Shown piece by piece: positions 1-5,973 of a stretch of 5,973 nucleotides of DNA. Source of the stretch: Candidatus Sumerlaeota bacterium (lineage in GTDB: Bacteria; Sumerlaeota; T1SED10-198M); contig PWGE01000131.1 in NCBI GenBank assembly GCA_003554345.1, positions 1 through 5,973 of the forward strand, read 5' to 3'. The notes below the pieces were generated by a model that was given only the letters and a program-made list of their open reading frames with translations, ran no database searches and was not told where the DNA came from. Each line of letters begins with the position of its first letter. The stretch's first letter is position 1. The position numbers and the translations under genes are program-made.

Positions 1-409
1 CCATCTCTCCGTAGATCTCAATACGGTCGATGCCTGCAAGCTCATCAGCGTAGTCTTCGACTGTGATATCTTCCTTGTCCAGACCGATGGTCATGACATC
101 GTCCTCTACATGGACGCCCTGCCTGATGCCTTCAACTTCCCATGTCTGGGGTTCGGGCCAGTCCTCTTCATCAATCTCCTGCGAACGTGCCTCGACCTTG
201 AGCTCAGTACCTATCAGCTCATTACGGTCAACAGTCTGATCCAGTTCGGTGGCATTGACCACTTCGTAGAAGCCCTCGTCTGTGGTGAACCTGAAGAGCA
301 CATCTTCTGCTGCTACTCCTTCAGGGATCTCATATGTGATCAAATCACCCAGTGTTGGATCCTTAAACAACGGATCCCTTACGAGGTCCACGCTAAACTC
401 ATTAGCCAT
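1..409 (-). CDS. Acidic protein of unknown function, 5' part only (runs off left edge)
   Basis: The reading frame on the minus strand starts at ATG (407-409) and stays open for 136 codons to the left edge. A strong ribosome binding site, AGGAGG at 418-423, lies 8 bases before the ATG and fixes the start. The protein begins MANEFSVDLVRDP and is rich in Asp and Glu, with alternating short hydrophobic strands (for example ITYEIPEG near residue 24 and IDRIEIYGE near residue 128). I see no signal peptide, membrane segment or catalytic motif. The strand-rich acidic composition would suit a calcium-binding or cadherin/RTX-like repeat protein, but that is only an impression. The plus-strand frame at 110-439 is its antisense shadow. 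The frame is well supported; the function is unknown. Confidence 0.8.
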   Translation of the reverse strand, partial: MANEFSVDLVRDPLFKDPTLGDLITYEIPEGVAAEDVLFRFTTDEGFYEVVNATELDQTVDRNELIGTELKVEARSQEIDEEDWPEPQTWEVEGIRQGVHVEDDVMTIGLDKEDITVEDYADELAGIDRIEIYGEM

Positions 410-947
410 AACTCGTTCCTCCTAGTTATACAGGTTTGAATAAACTTTTTGAAAAAGCCGATGCGCAAACTGTACCGAAGTACCTGTAACTAAGCCTCCT
501 TTCGATTTTGAATTATTGAGTTGTACCAGAGCCATGGGTGTCCAGGGCTCCTTGATGGTAGATACTTTGACGGGCGTGATTACTGACATTTTTGTGTCAG
601 CCTCCTTTGTCTGCGGGTCTTAAATCCTGGGGAAAACAATGAAGGACTGTTCATTTTAGTGCCTCGCGAGCTGCAGCAAACAATCCCTCATTAAACTCAA
701 GGCACTGATAGACTAAAGGCGATGGCCTTGTCAAGCATTGAATCAAAACTTTTTAAAAAATCGATGGTCAAAAAAACATTAAGGTCTTCTTTAATGTACC
801 TGCATAAAGACATTTAATGAGCCATTAACACACTGAAATAACTATTTTATTATTACAACTGCTTATTACAGGTGCAATCAAGGTGATTTCTCCAGACAGT
901 ATGGATATCAGTCTAAGTTCGGAAACAGCCCCGTAGAAAAAAGATTT
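410..947. other. Long intergenic spacer with small inverted repeats
   Basis: No gene is supported here. It contains the leader of the minus-strand gene and several short dyads: GTAC-CGAA-GTAC at 472-483, which on the minus strand is a 4-bp stem closed by a UUCG tetraloop; CTGACA/TGTCAG at 583-588 and 595-600; ACATTAA/TTAATGT at 776-782 and 791-797; and TTAATG/CATTAA at 814-819 and 823-828. A motif of the form AACTTTTT-n-AAAAA followed by CGATG occurs near 443-463 and again near 746-766. These may be operators or leader hairpins, but none matches a regulator I can name. Confidence 0.5.
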
Positions 948-1288
948 ACCACAGAGGGCACAGAGAGCACAGAGCTAAGGCAAAGAGGGCTTTCTCTGTG
1001 AACCTCTGTGATCTCTGGGGTTAAAAAGAATAAAGAACTCTACCACAGAGGGCACAGAGAGCACAGAGCTAAGGCAAAGAGGGTATTCTCTGTGAACCTC
1101 TGTGATCTCTGTGGTTAAAAAGAACAAAGAGTTTCACCACAGAGGGCACAGAGAGGCACAGGGTTAAGACAAAGAGGGTTTTTCTCTGTGGTCCTCTGTG
1201 AACTCTGTGGTTAAAAAAGAATAAAGATCTTCACCACAGAGGGCACAGAGCTAAGGCAAAGAGGGCTTTTTCTGTGAACCTCTGTGGT
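948..1288. repeat. Four tandem copies of a CACAGAG-type palindromic repeat (about 94 bp each)
   Basis: Copies lie at 948-1041, 1042-1135, 1136-1232 and 1233-1288. Each begins ACCACAGAGGGCACAGAG and, after a short middle (CTAAGGCAAAGAGGG), returns as the complement (CTCTGTGAACCTCTGTG), so each can fold into a hairpin. Copies 1 to 3 end with TTAAAAAG and an A-rich linker. Copy 4 is shortened to about 56 bp: it lacks one inner CACAGAG unit and the A-rich tail, and ends exactly on CCTCTGTGGT, the complement of its start. The left arm itself has an approximately 9-bp sub-period (CACAGAGGG, CACAGAGAG). The copies are nearly identical, which suggests recent tandem duplication. No reading frame is involved. 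This looks like a bacterial interspersed palindromic repeat rather than CRISPR, since there are no unique spacers. Confidence 0.9.
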
Positions 1289-1362
1289 GTCAGGCAGATA
1301 TTGACGCTAAGATCAGATTGAATGCAAGTCGGAATTAGAAACTGCGCTGCCGGGCCTGACGG

Positions 1363-1551
1363 TTAAAGGTCTTCCAGAATTCTGGAAAGGGACCGGGCAT
1401 ATGAATTGCGGGCCGTCTGGTATGTAGCCAGCTGCACCCGGAGCTCGGAAATCTTCCCGTCAACAAACTGAATGGACCTCAGCCTGTTGACGGCTTCTTC
1501 CGGCAGCTCTTCAGTATCATATTCCTTATCATTGATCATAACCTTGGGCAT
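1363..1551 (-). CDS. DUF6447-like small protein
   Basis: A 62-residue protein with ATG at 1549-1551 and stop at 1363-1365. A ribosome binding site AAGGAG lies about 8 bases before the start. The N-terminus M-P-K-V-x-I-N-x-K-E-Y-D-T-E-E-L-P-E-E-A and the later helix with QFVDGKI..L..QLATYQTARNSYARSL match my memory of the DUF6447 family of short proteins: a small beta start followed by one long helix. The function of the family is unknown to me. The gene is preceded by a good sigma70-type promoter and runs divergently from pseB, so it is probably monocistronic. The gene is clear; the family name is from memory and was not checked by search. Confidence 0.85.
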   Translation of the reverse strand: MPKVMINDKEYDTEELPEEAVNRLRSIQFVDGKISELRVQLATYQTARNSYARSLSRILEDL

Positions 1552-1626
1552 TGAACTTTTCTCCTTATATATAGGTTGAGGTTGAAAGGCTTCGTCAATA
1601 TAAGTGGCCTTGCCAGTATTAAACGA

Positions 1627-1655
1627 GTTGTACCTAAAAACTTTTTTAATGTAAA
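1627..1655 (-). promoter_or_regulatory. Candidate sigma70-type promoter of the DUF6447-like gene
   Basis: Read on the minus strand, TTTACA (1650-1655) stands 17 bp before TACAAC (1627-1632). This gives a 5/6 match to the -35 box, a 4/6 match to the -10 box and ideal spacing, with a leader of about 70 bases to the ATG at 1551. The -10 box sits inside GGTACAACTC, a 10-mer also found before the other minus-strand gene. Confidence 0.45.
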
Positions 1656-1689
1656 GGGCTGTTTGGCTTATCTAAAAAAAGCGTTTAAG

Positions 1690-1708
1690 GCTCGTTAACT
1701 GTACGAGC
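1690..1708. promoter_or_regulatory. Short inverted repeat in the divergent intergenic region
   Basis: GCTCGT (1690-1695) and ACGAGC (1703-1708) are perfect 6-bp complements around a 7-base loop. The dyad lies upstream of both the DUF6447-like gene and pseB, about 35 bp before the candidate -35 box of the former. It could be an operator or just a small hairpin; there is no T-run to suggest a terminator. The rest of the spacer 1552-1983 shows nothing else firm. Confidence 0.25.
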
Positions 1709-1908
1709 AACACTGGCCCGCCTTAGTCATAGAGAGTTTTTCAACATTAAGCGCATAACCCTGTCAAGAGAAGCAGACAGAGCATGAGAAACAAGGCAAA
1801 CCTGTTGTTCTAAAATCTGTGCTGATGCAGGATATGCAGGCAAACCAGGAGGCAAAACCGAAGAAACACAAAGACACATGGCAACCGGGGAATGCCCGCT
1901 ATTTCATG

Positions 1909-1937
1909 TTGATAAGCAGGGTCAACGCTGATAACCT
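1909..1937 (+). promoter_or_regulatory. Weak candidate promoter of pseB
   Basis: TTGATA (1909-1914, 5/6 to the -35 consensus) is followed after 17 bp by TAACCT (1932-1937, only 3/6 to the -10 consensus), about 45 bases before the pseB start. No convincing sigma54 -24/-12 pair was found, although flagellar and glycosylation genes often use one. Confidence 0.2.
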
Positions 1938-1962
1938 TTTCAGTCACAAAAAAACGAATTAA

Positions 1963-3019
<1,057 letters not shown>

Positions 3020-3054
3020 GGGACGAAGAGTGAATATATGTGCATGGAGGAAAT

Positions 3055-3447
3055 ATGGTGACCAACGGAAAACAAACAGTGATGTCTGCCAAAGATCTGG
3101 ATGTTTACAAGGTAGCTTATGAACTTGCTATGGAGATATTCCACGTAAGTAAGCATTGGCCAAACGAAGAGAAGTTTTCACTAACAGATCAAGTTAGAAG
3201 ATCCTCCCGTTCTGTTTGCTCAAATCTTCGTGAAGCCTGGTCAAAAAGAAAATATGAGGCACACTTCATAAGCAAACTTACAGACTGTGATGGTGAAAAC
3301 AGTGAAACAGACACCTGGCTTGATTTCGCAAAGGACTGTAATTATCTCAGCAACGAGAACTATAGGAAGCTAAACGACAAGTGCAGTCGCGTAGGAGCAA
3401 TGCTTGGGGGAATGATCAAAAATCCAAAACCTTTTCTGATTAAATGA
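3055..3447 (+). CDS. Four-helix-bundle protein, S23/intervening-sequence (Avd-like) family
   Basis: A 130-residue protein. The family (S23 proteins encoded in 23S rRNA intervening sequences, and Avd, the accessory protein of diversity-generating retroelements) forms pentameric four-helix bundles and is thought to bind nucleic acid. Visible marks are KDLDVYKVAYELAMEIF (13-29), the signature LTDQVRRSSRSVCSNLREAW (43-62), and KLTDCDGENSETDTWLDFAKDC (74-95), which matches the subgroup with a conserved ETxxWL helix, ending in a basic tail. ATG at 3055 has GGAGG at 3046-3050, only 4 bases away. A GTG at 3040 or an ATG at 3082 (M-S-A-K-D-L) are alternatives. The gene is clearly more AT-rich than pseB, suggesting foreign origin. 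It is the only gene between the two inverted heptad arrays. Family call firm; role here unknown. Confidence 0.88.
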   Translation: MVTNGKQTVMSAKDLDVYKVAYELAMEIFHVSKHWPNEEKFSLTDQVRRSSRSVCSNLREAWSKRKYEAHFISKLTDCDGENSETDTWLDFAKDCNYLSNENYRKLNDKCSRVGAMLGGMIKNPKPFLIK

Positions 3448-3475
3448 AAGCAAAGTTTTTACGGCCTACCCACCA

Positions 3476-3528
3476 AGGACCTCGGACCTCGGGCCACGGA
3501 CAACGGACTACGGACCACGGACCTCGGG
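3476..3528. repeat. GGACC-type heptad array, seven units (CGGACC orientation)
   Basis: In-phase units AGGACCT, CGGACCT, CGGGCCA, CGGACAA, CGGACTA, CGGACCA, CGGACCT, then CGGG. It lies 28 bases after the stop of the four-helix-bundle gene and is inverted relative to 2957-3019, so the transcript could pair across the gene. Confidence 0.93.
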
Positions 3529-3547
3529 TTTGAGGTTGACCGCATGA

Positions 3548-3890
3548 GTTCCAGCTACTATACGCATGATATGCGCACAGGAGGTAAGTGCAGAAGACAG
3601 GACATACCAGGATGTGGTTGTAATGGCCATATCTTCAGTGCTATGGGGGCTGGGATTCTTCCTCTGTGATTTACCTTCGTTCCGAAAAGGAGGATTTTAA
3701 AGCCACAGGATTAAAAAGGATTCCTGTGTTCTGGTCAACAGGATAGCCACAATACATGCAGATCGACATTTACCAACTTGGAATTTTGCTATACAAAAGG
3801 AACATGGTTGGCGCTCCTCAGCTTGATGTGTAACTGGACAGACTTGATCATCTTTGCCGCAGCATTACAAAATTTCAACAGACTTTAAGG
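3548..3890. other. Spacer without a recognisable gene, holding an orphan ribosome binding site
   Basis: Only very short frames occur (for example 25 codons from ATG 3623), and none looks real. Near its start are a small dyad CGCAT-GAT-ATGCG (3563-3575) and AGGAGG at 3579-3584, a strong Shine-Dalgarno sequence with no gene behind it. It lies about 32 bases after the reconstructed pseB stop, where pseC would be expected to begin. A palindromic CACAGGA element is at 3704-3728. The remainder may be remains of insertions. Confidence 0.5.
3704..3728. repeat. Palindromic CACAGGA element
   Basis: CACAGGA (3704-3710) and TCCTGTG (3722-3728) are perfect 7-bp inverted arms around an A-rich 11-base loop. 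In style it resembles the CACAGAG repeats at 948-1288 and may be a single copy of another interspersed palindromic family. The T-run needed for a terminator is absent. Confidence 0.45.
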
Positions 3891-4010
3891 GCATAGCGCA
3901 TAGCGCATGGAGCATAGAGCATGGCGCTTGGCGCATAGAGCATAGCGGAAGCGCCTTGCGCCCTGCACTCTGCGCTTACCGCCATGCGCCCTGCGCTATG
4001 CGCTTACCGC
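3891..4010. repeat. GCATGG-type heptad array, eight plus eight inverted units
   Basis: The left half (3891-3946) has eight in-phase units of type GCATAGC/GCATGGA. After an 8-base centre, the right half (3955-4010) has eight units of the complementary type, such as CCTGCGC, TATGCGC and TTACCGC. The whole can fold into an imperfect hairpin. AAGGG occurs at both borders (3887-3891 and 4013-4017), possibly a 5-bp target duplication. It ends just before the antitoxin ribosome binding site. The frame at 3854-4036 across it is spurious. Confidence 0.9.
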
Positions 4011-4026
4011 CCAAGGGAGGTCTTTT

Positions 4027-4284
4027 ATGGAAATAGAATATATCGGCGAAGTACTGCCGGATGGACGCCTTTCTTTAGATCCGGCTATTACTGGTAAGTT
4101 GAAGGCTGGGCAAAAGTTTAGGGTCAAGCTGGAAGGCCTGGATCAAGATTATCAGGAAAAAACATCTTCAAGCTTATCTGAAGAGGCACAAGACTTTTTG
4201 TCTTATCTGCGCAATGCAGTTGGGCGTGGGGGCTATCAGGAAAAATTTATCACCCGGGCTTTCATTCATGACAATGATCGATAA
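4027..4284 (+). CDS. Putative antitoxin of a type II toxin-antitoxin pair
   Basis: An 85-residue protein with GGGAGG at 4015-4020 six bases before the ATG. The N-terminal part (1-38) reads as a beta-hairpin domain: GEVLPDGRLSLDP, then KLKAGQKFRVKLEGL, resembling the DNA-binding N-terminus of AbrB/VapB-like antitoxins. Residues 50-64 (LSEEAQDFLSYLRNA) form a likely helix that would carry the toxin-binding part. Its end overlaps the PIN toxin start by 17 bases, the usual antitoxin-first, coupled order. In such systems the antitoxin or the complex represses its own promoter; the inverted array just upstream could affect that, but this is not shown. The gene is AT-rich relative to the pse genes. 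The antitoxin call rests mainly on context, and the exact family is uncertain. Confidence 0.7.
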   Translation: MEIEYIGEVLPDGRLSLDPAITGKLKAGQKFRVKLEGLDQDYQEKTSSSLSEEAQDFLSYLRNAVGRGGYQEKFITRAFIHDNDR

Positions 4285-5551
4285 ACCAGTTCTGGACTCA
4301 AATATCCTGATATATTCAGCTAATGCTGATTCATTGTTTTATGAGCAAGCTTATAAGGTTATTGAACATTACGCTCAAGAAGGTTTTTGGGTTACAGATA
4401 TAAACCTTGTAGAATTCTTCCAAGTAGTGACTGACGGGAGAAAGACAAGTCAACCTTTTTCCCCTGCACAGGCTACAGAGTACATCAATAAACTCGTGCG
4501 TATGCCAGAAGCAGGCGTGTTGAAGTCTCGGAGCATGCATGAAATTGTTAAGGATGACAGGTTCAATGCTGAAATTAAGCAGTTAAATATTTGTCGCTTT
4601 GAGATATATGATCATCTTATTGCTGACTGCATGAGAATGAACAATATACAAACCTTAATCACTGCGAATGATAAAGATTTCAAAAAATACGACTTCATCC
4701 AGGCCATAAACCCCTTCTCAGATACTCCCAGGACCGTCGACCACGGACCACGGACCACGGACCACGGACTTCCGGCTTCGGACGTCGGACATCGGACGTC
4801 GGACATCGGGCTTATCCCCTACGGCAAACAATCCATAAATGAAAAGGATATCGCAGCGGTTTGTTCAGTGCTTCGCTCGGACATGATCACCCAGGGTCCC
4901 AAGGTGCCGGAGTTCGAGCAGGCGGTGGCAGATTATTGTGGCGTCTCTCACGCGGTAGCTGCAAACAGTGGAACTTCCGTCCTGCATTTGGCCTGCCGCG
5001 CCCTGGAACTCGGTCCTGGGGACACCCTCTGGACCAGCCCAATCACTTTCGTGGCCAGCGCGAACTGCGCTCTGTATTGCGGAGCGGACGTGGATTTCGT
5101 GGATATTGATCCGTACACTTACAATATATCGGTTCAGGCCTTGGAGGAGAAGCTTCAGAAGGCGGAAACTTCCGGGCAGTTGCCCAAGGCGGTTGTCCCG
5201 GTGCACATGTGCGGACAGCCCTGCGAGATGGAAGCCATTCACGGCCTGTCCGAAAAGTACGGATTCAGGATAATCGAGGATGCCTGCCACGCCGTGGGCG
5301 CTCGTTACAAGGGAGAACCCGTGGGTAATTGCCGCTACAGTGATATTGCCGTGTTCAGCTTTCACCCTGTAAAGATCATTACTACGGGTGAAGGTGGAAT
5401 GGCCGTGACTGGTGATGCAGGTCTGGCTGAGAGGATGCGGCTTTTGCGGGAGCATGGGATAAGCCGGAGTCCGAGGTCCGAGGTCCGAGGTCCGGTGTCC
5501 GAAGTTGGAAGTCGGACCAGGGACCTCGGACCACGGGCCCTGGTTTTATGA
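4268..5551 (+). CDS. PIN-domain (VapC-like) toxin fused by a heptad array to the N-terminal part of PseC
   Basis: One open frame of 427 codons from ATG 4268 (or 4274), overlapping the antitoxin. Residues 5-150 are a PIN ribonuclease: VLDSNILIYSANAD with Asp10, INLVEFF with Glu49, YDHLIADCM with Asp115 and Asp120, and TANDKDF with Asp135/137, the acidic Mg2+ site of VapC toxins that cut RNA. The domain should end near INPFS (148-152). Instead the frame runs through the array (4730-4810), coding the linker PRTVDHGPRTTDHG..., into PseC starting IPYGKQ. It then covers the aminotransferase core with Lys369 and stops after repeat-coded residues at TGA 5549-5551. PseC has no start codon or ribosome binding site of its own. 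Whether the fusion protein is made or processed is unknown; the frame itself is certain if the sequence is correct. Confidence 0.75.
   Translation: MTMIDKPVLDSNILIYSANADSLFYEQAYKVIEHYAQEGFWVTDINLVEFFQVVTDGRKTSQPFSPAQATEYINKLVRMPEAGVLKSRSMHEIVKDDRFNAEIKQLNICRFEIYDHLIADCMRMNNIQTLITANDKDFKKYDFIQAINPFSDTPRTVDHGPRTTDHGLPASDVGHRTSDIGLIPYGKQSINEKDIAAVCSVLRSDMITQGPKVPEFEQAVADYCGVSHAVAANSGTSVLHLACRALELGPGDTLWTSPITFVASANCALYCGADVDFVDIDPYTYNISVQALEEKLQKAETSGQLPKAVVPVHMCGQPCEMEAIHGLSEKYGFRIIEDACHAVGARYKGEPVGNCRYSDIAVFSFHPVKIITTGEGGMAVTGDAGLAERMRLLREHGISRSPRSEVRGPVSEVGSRTRDLGPRALVL
4730..4810. repeat. GGACC-type heptad array, eleven units, joining the PIN and PseC frames
   Basis: In-phase units from AGGACCG (4730-4736) through three exact CGGACCA copies (4744-4764), then CGGACTT, CCGGCTT and an alternation of CGGACGT and CGGACAT (4779-4806), ending CGGG. 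It stays open in the PIN/PseC frame. In the other two frames, stops follow at once (TAA 4836-4838, TGA 4840-4842), so gain or loss of one unit would end the toxin just after the array. Confidence 0.93.
5462..5538. repeat. GGACC-type heptad array, eleven units, inverted halves, inside pseC
   Basis: Units run AGCCGGA, three exact GTCCGAG (5469-5489), GTCCGGT, GTCCGAA, GTTGGAA, then switch strand type: GTCGGAC, CAGGGAC, CTCGGAC, CACGGGC. The two halves are complementary and can form a hairpin. It lies between LREHGIS and GPWFYEQ of PseC, where the family usually has only a short linker. Three identical neighbouring units make slippage plausible. Confidence 0.9.
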
Positions 5552-5973
5552 GCAGATCGAGCTGGGGTACAATTACCGCATGAACGATATGCAGGCTGCC
5601 CTGGGATTGAGCCAGCTTAAGCGGCTGGATGAGTTCATCGCGGCCAGGCGGGAGATGGCCAGGCGTTATGACAGGCTGCTGGCGGACCTGCCGGTAACCA
5701 CTCCCAGGCAGCACCAGGACTCCACTTCCGCCTGGCACCTGTATGTAATCCGCCTTGACCAGGAAAAGGTCGGCACAACACGTAGACAAGTGTTTGAATA
5801 TTTGAGAGAAAAGGGCATCGGCGTTAATGTCCATTATATCCCGGTGCATACCCATCCTTATTACATGCGCATGGAGCATGGGGCATGGAGCATGGAGCAG
5901 GAACAGGAGAGAAGAGCGCATGGGGCATGGAGCGCCAAGCCCTATACGCCAGGAAAAGGGATGTTTCCTGAGG
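5463..5973 (+). pseudogene. pseC: C-terminal portion of PseC in the shifted frame
   Basis: This frame is open from 5463, after TAA at 5460-5462, to the window edge: first through the heptad array, then as true PseC sequence from GPWFYEQ (5535) with ALGLSQLKRLDEF, SAWHLYVIRL and GIGVNVHYIPVH. The first ATG in the conserved part is 5580 (MNDMQAALG), without a good ribosome binding site, so separate translation is doubtful. Automated pipelines may call a second aminotransferase gene from it. Confidence 0.6.
5869..5938. repeat. GCATGG-type heptad array, about ten units, in frame in the PseC C-terminal part
   Basis: Units GCATGGA, GCATGGG, GCATGGA, GCATGGA, then degenerate GCAGGAA, CAGGAGA and GAAGAGC, then GCATGGG, GCATGGA and GCGCCAA, all in 7-bp phase. 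It encodes EHGAWSMEQEQ...HGAWS between HPYYMRM and YTPGKGMFPE, where homologues read directly from one to the other. The frame is kept across it. No flanking direct repeat is visible. Confidence 0.9.

Larger units (their letters stand above)
4811..5973 (+). pseudogene. pseC: pseC, UDP-4-keto-6-deoxy sugar aminotransferase, disrupted by repeat arrays (3' end outside window)
   Basis: PseC is a PLP enzyme of the DegT/DnrJ/EryC1/StrS family that aminates the PseB product using glutamate. Visible core features are IPYGKQSINEKDI at the start, NSGTSVLHLACRAL (PLP phosphate site), TSPITFVASANC, IIEDACHA with the Asp that holds the pyridine nitrogen, and SFHPVKIITTGEGG with the Schiff-base lysine (codon about 5372-5374). 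The C-terminal half resumes at GPWFYEQIELGYNYRMNDMQ and reaches VNVHYIPVH. Three injuries are seen: the start codon is replaced by the array at 4730-4810; the array at 5462-5538 shifts the frame by one, so the first part stops at 5551 while the second part lies in another frame; and a second array (5869-5938) adds about 23 residues in frame. About 40 residues are missing beyond the edge. It may be a dead gene or a switchable one. Confidence 0.8.

Noticed and set aside
110-439. Plus-strand frame of 109 codons
   Set aside because: The minus strand here has a strong ribosome binding site and an open frame to the window edge, so this is the shadow.
948-1288. CRISPR array
   Set aside because: The copies are joined directly with no unique spacers, each unit is a long palindrome, and no cas gene is present. 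The 7-bp arrays likewise have no spacers.
1289-1360. GTCAGGC/GCCTGAC inverted pair around the end of the palindromic repeats
   Set aside because: The arms are 7 bp with a 58-bp gap and no supporting T-run or element structure, so chance is likely.
1879-1896. Sigma54 promoter upstream of pseB (TGGCAACC...ATGC)
   Set aside because: The distance between the GG and GC elements is two bases too long, and the -12 box is poor.
3854-4036. Plus-strand frame of 60 codons with HSAWSIEHGAW peptides
   Set aside because: It is translation of the stop-free heptad array from a TTG codon and runs into the antitoxin start; there is no ribosome binding site.
4865-5455. Minus-strand frame of 196 codons, with others antisense to pseC (5382-5921)
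   Set aside because: The opposite strand encodes recognisable PseC, and these frames show no family features.

Overview
The window looks like chromosomal DNA of a Gram-negative bacterium, probably a Desulfobacterota member such as a Desulfovibrionales species. This is inferred from the style of the pseB/pseC proteins, a DUF6447-like small protein and the heavy load of interspersed palindromic repeats; no rRNA or other diagnostic marker is present. The left third holds two minus-strand genes: an acidic unknown protein running off the left edge (1-409) and a 62-residue DUF6447-like protein (1363-1551). Between them lies a repeat-rich spacer with four tandem copies of a CACAGAG-type palindromic repeat (948-1288).

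The right two thirds is a pseudaminic-acid biosynthesis locus on the plus strand: pseB (UDP-GlcNAc 4,6-dehydratase, 1984-3000) followed by pseC (aminotransferase, from about 4811 to beyond the window). These genes normally sit side by side. Here they are separated and invaded by 7-bp-unit tandem arrays of two families, GGACC-type (unit CGGACCN or its complement GGTCCGN) and GCATGG-type (unit GCATGGA/GCATAGC), plus two small AT-rich cargo modules: a four-helix-bundle (S23/IVS-type) gene and a type II toxin-antitoxin pair with a PIN toxin.

The clearest event is at the end of pseB. The four-helix-bundle gene sits between two inverted heptad arrays, and the block is bounded by a 7-bp direct repeat TTTGAGG (2952-2958 and 3529-3535). 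Removing the block restores a plausible pseB ending (S-L-R-L-T-A-stop at 3545-3547). This looks like an insertion with target-site duplication, yet the only gene inside encodes no recognisable transposase.

Further right, an array of eight plus eight inverted GCATAGC-type heptads lies just before the ribosome binding site of the antitoxin. Another GGACC-type array has removed both the stop codon of the PIN toxin and the start codon of pseC, so the two form one continuous reading frame (4268-5551). A fourth GGACC-type array inside pseC shifts the frame, and loss of one 7-bp unit would restore it. A GCATGG-type array sits in frame in the pseC C-terminal part. Both consensus heptamers lack stop codons in all six frames, so they can enter coding sequence without ending translation while still changing the frame by one per unit. 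The window may therefore record a heptad-array-driven mobile or contingency system acting on a surface-sugar locus. The mobility and switching are inference; the arrays, junctions and frames are read directly.
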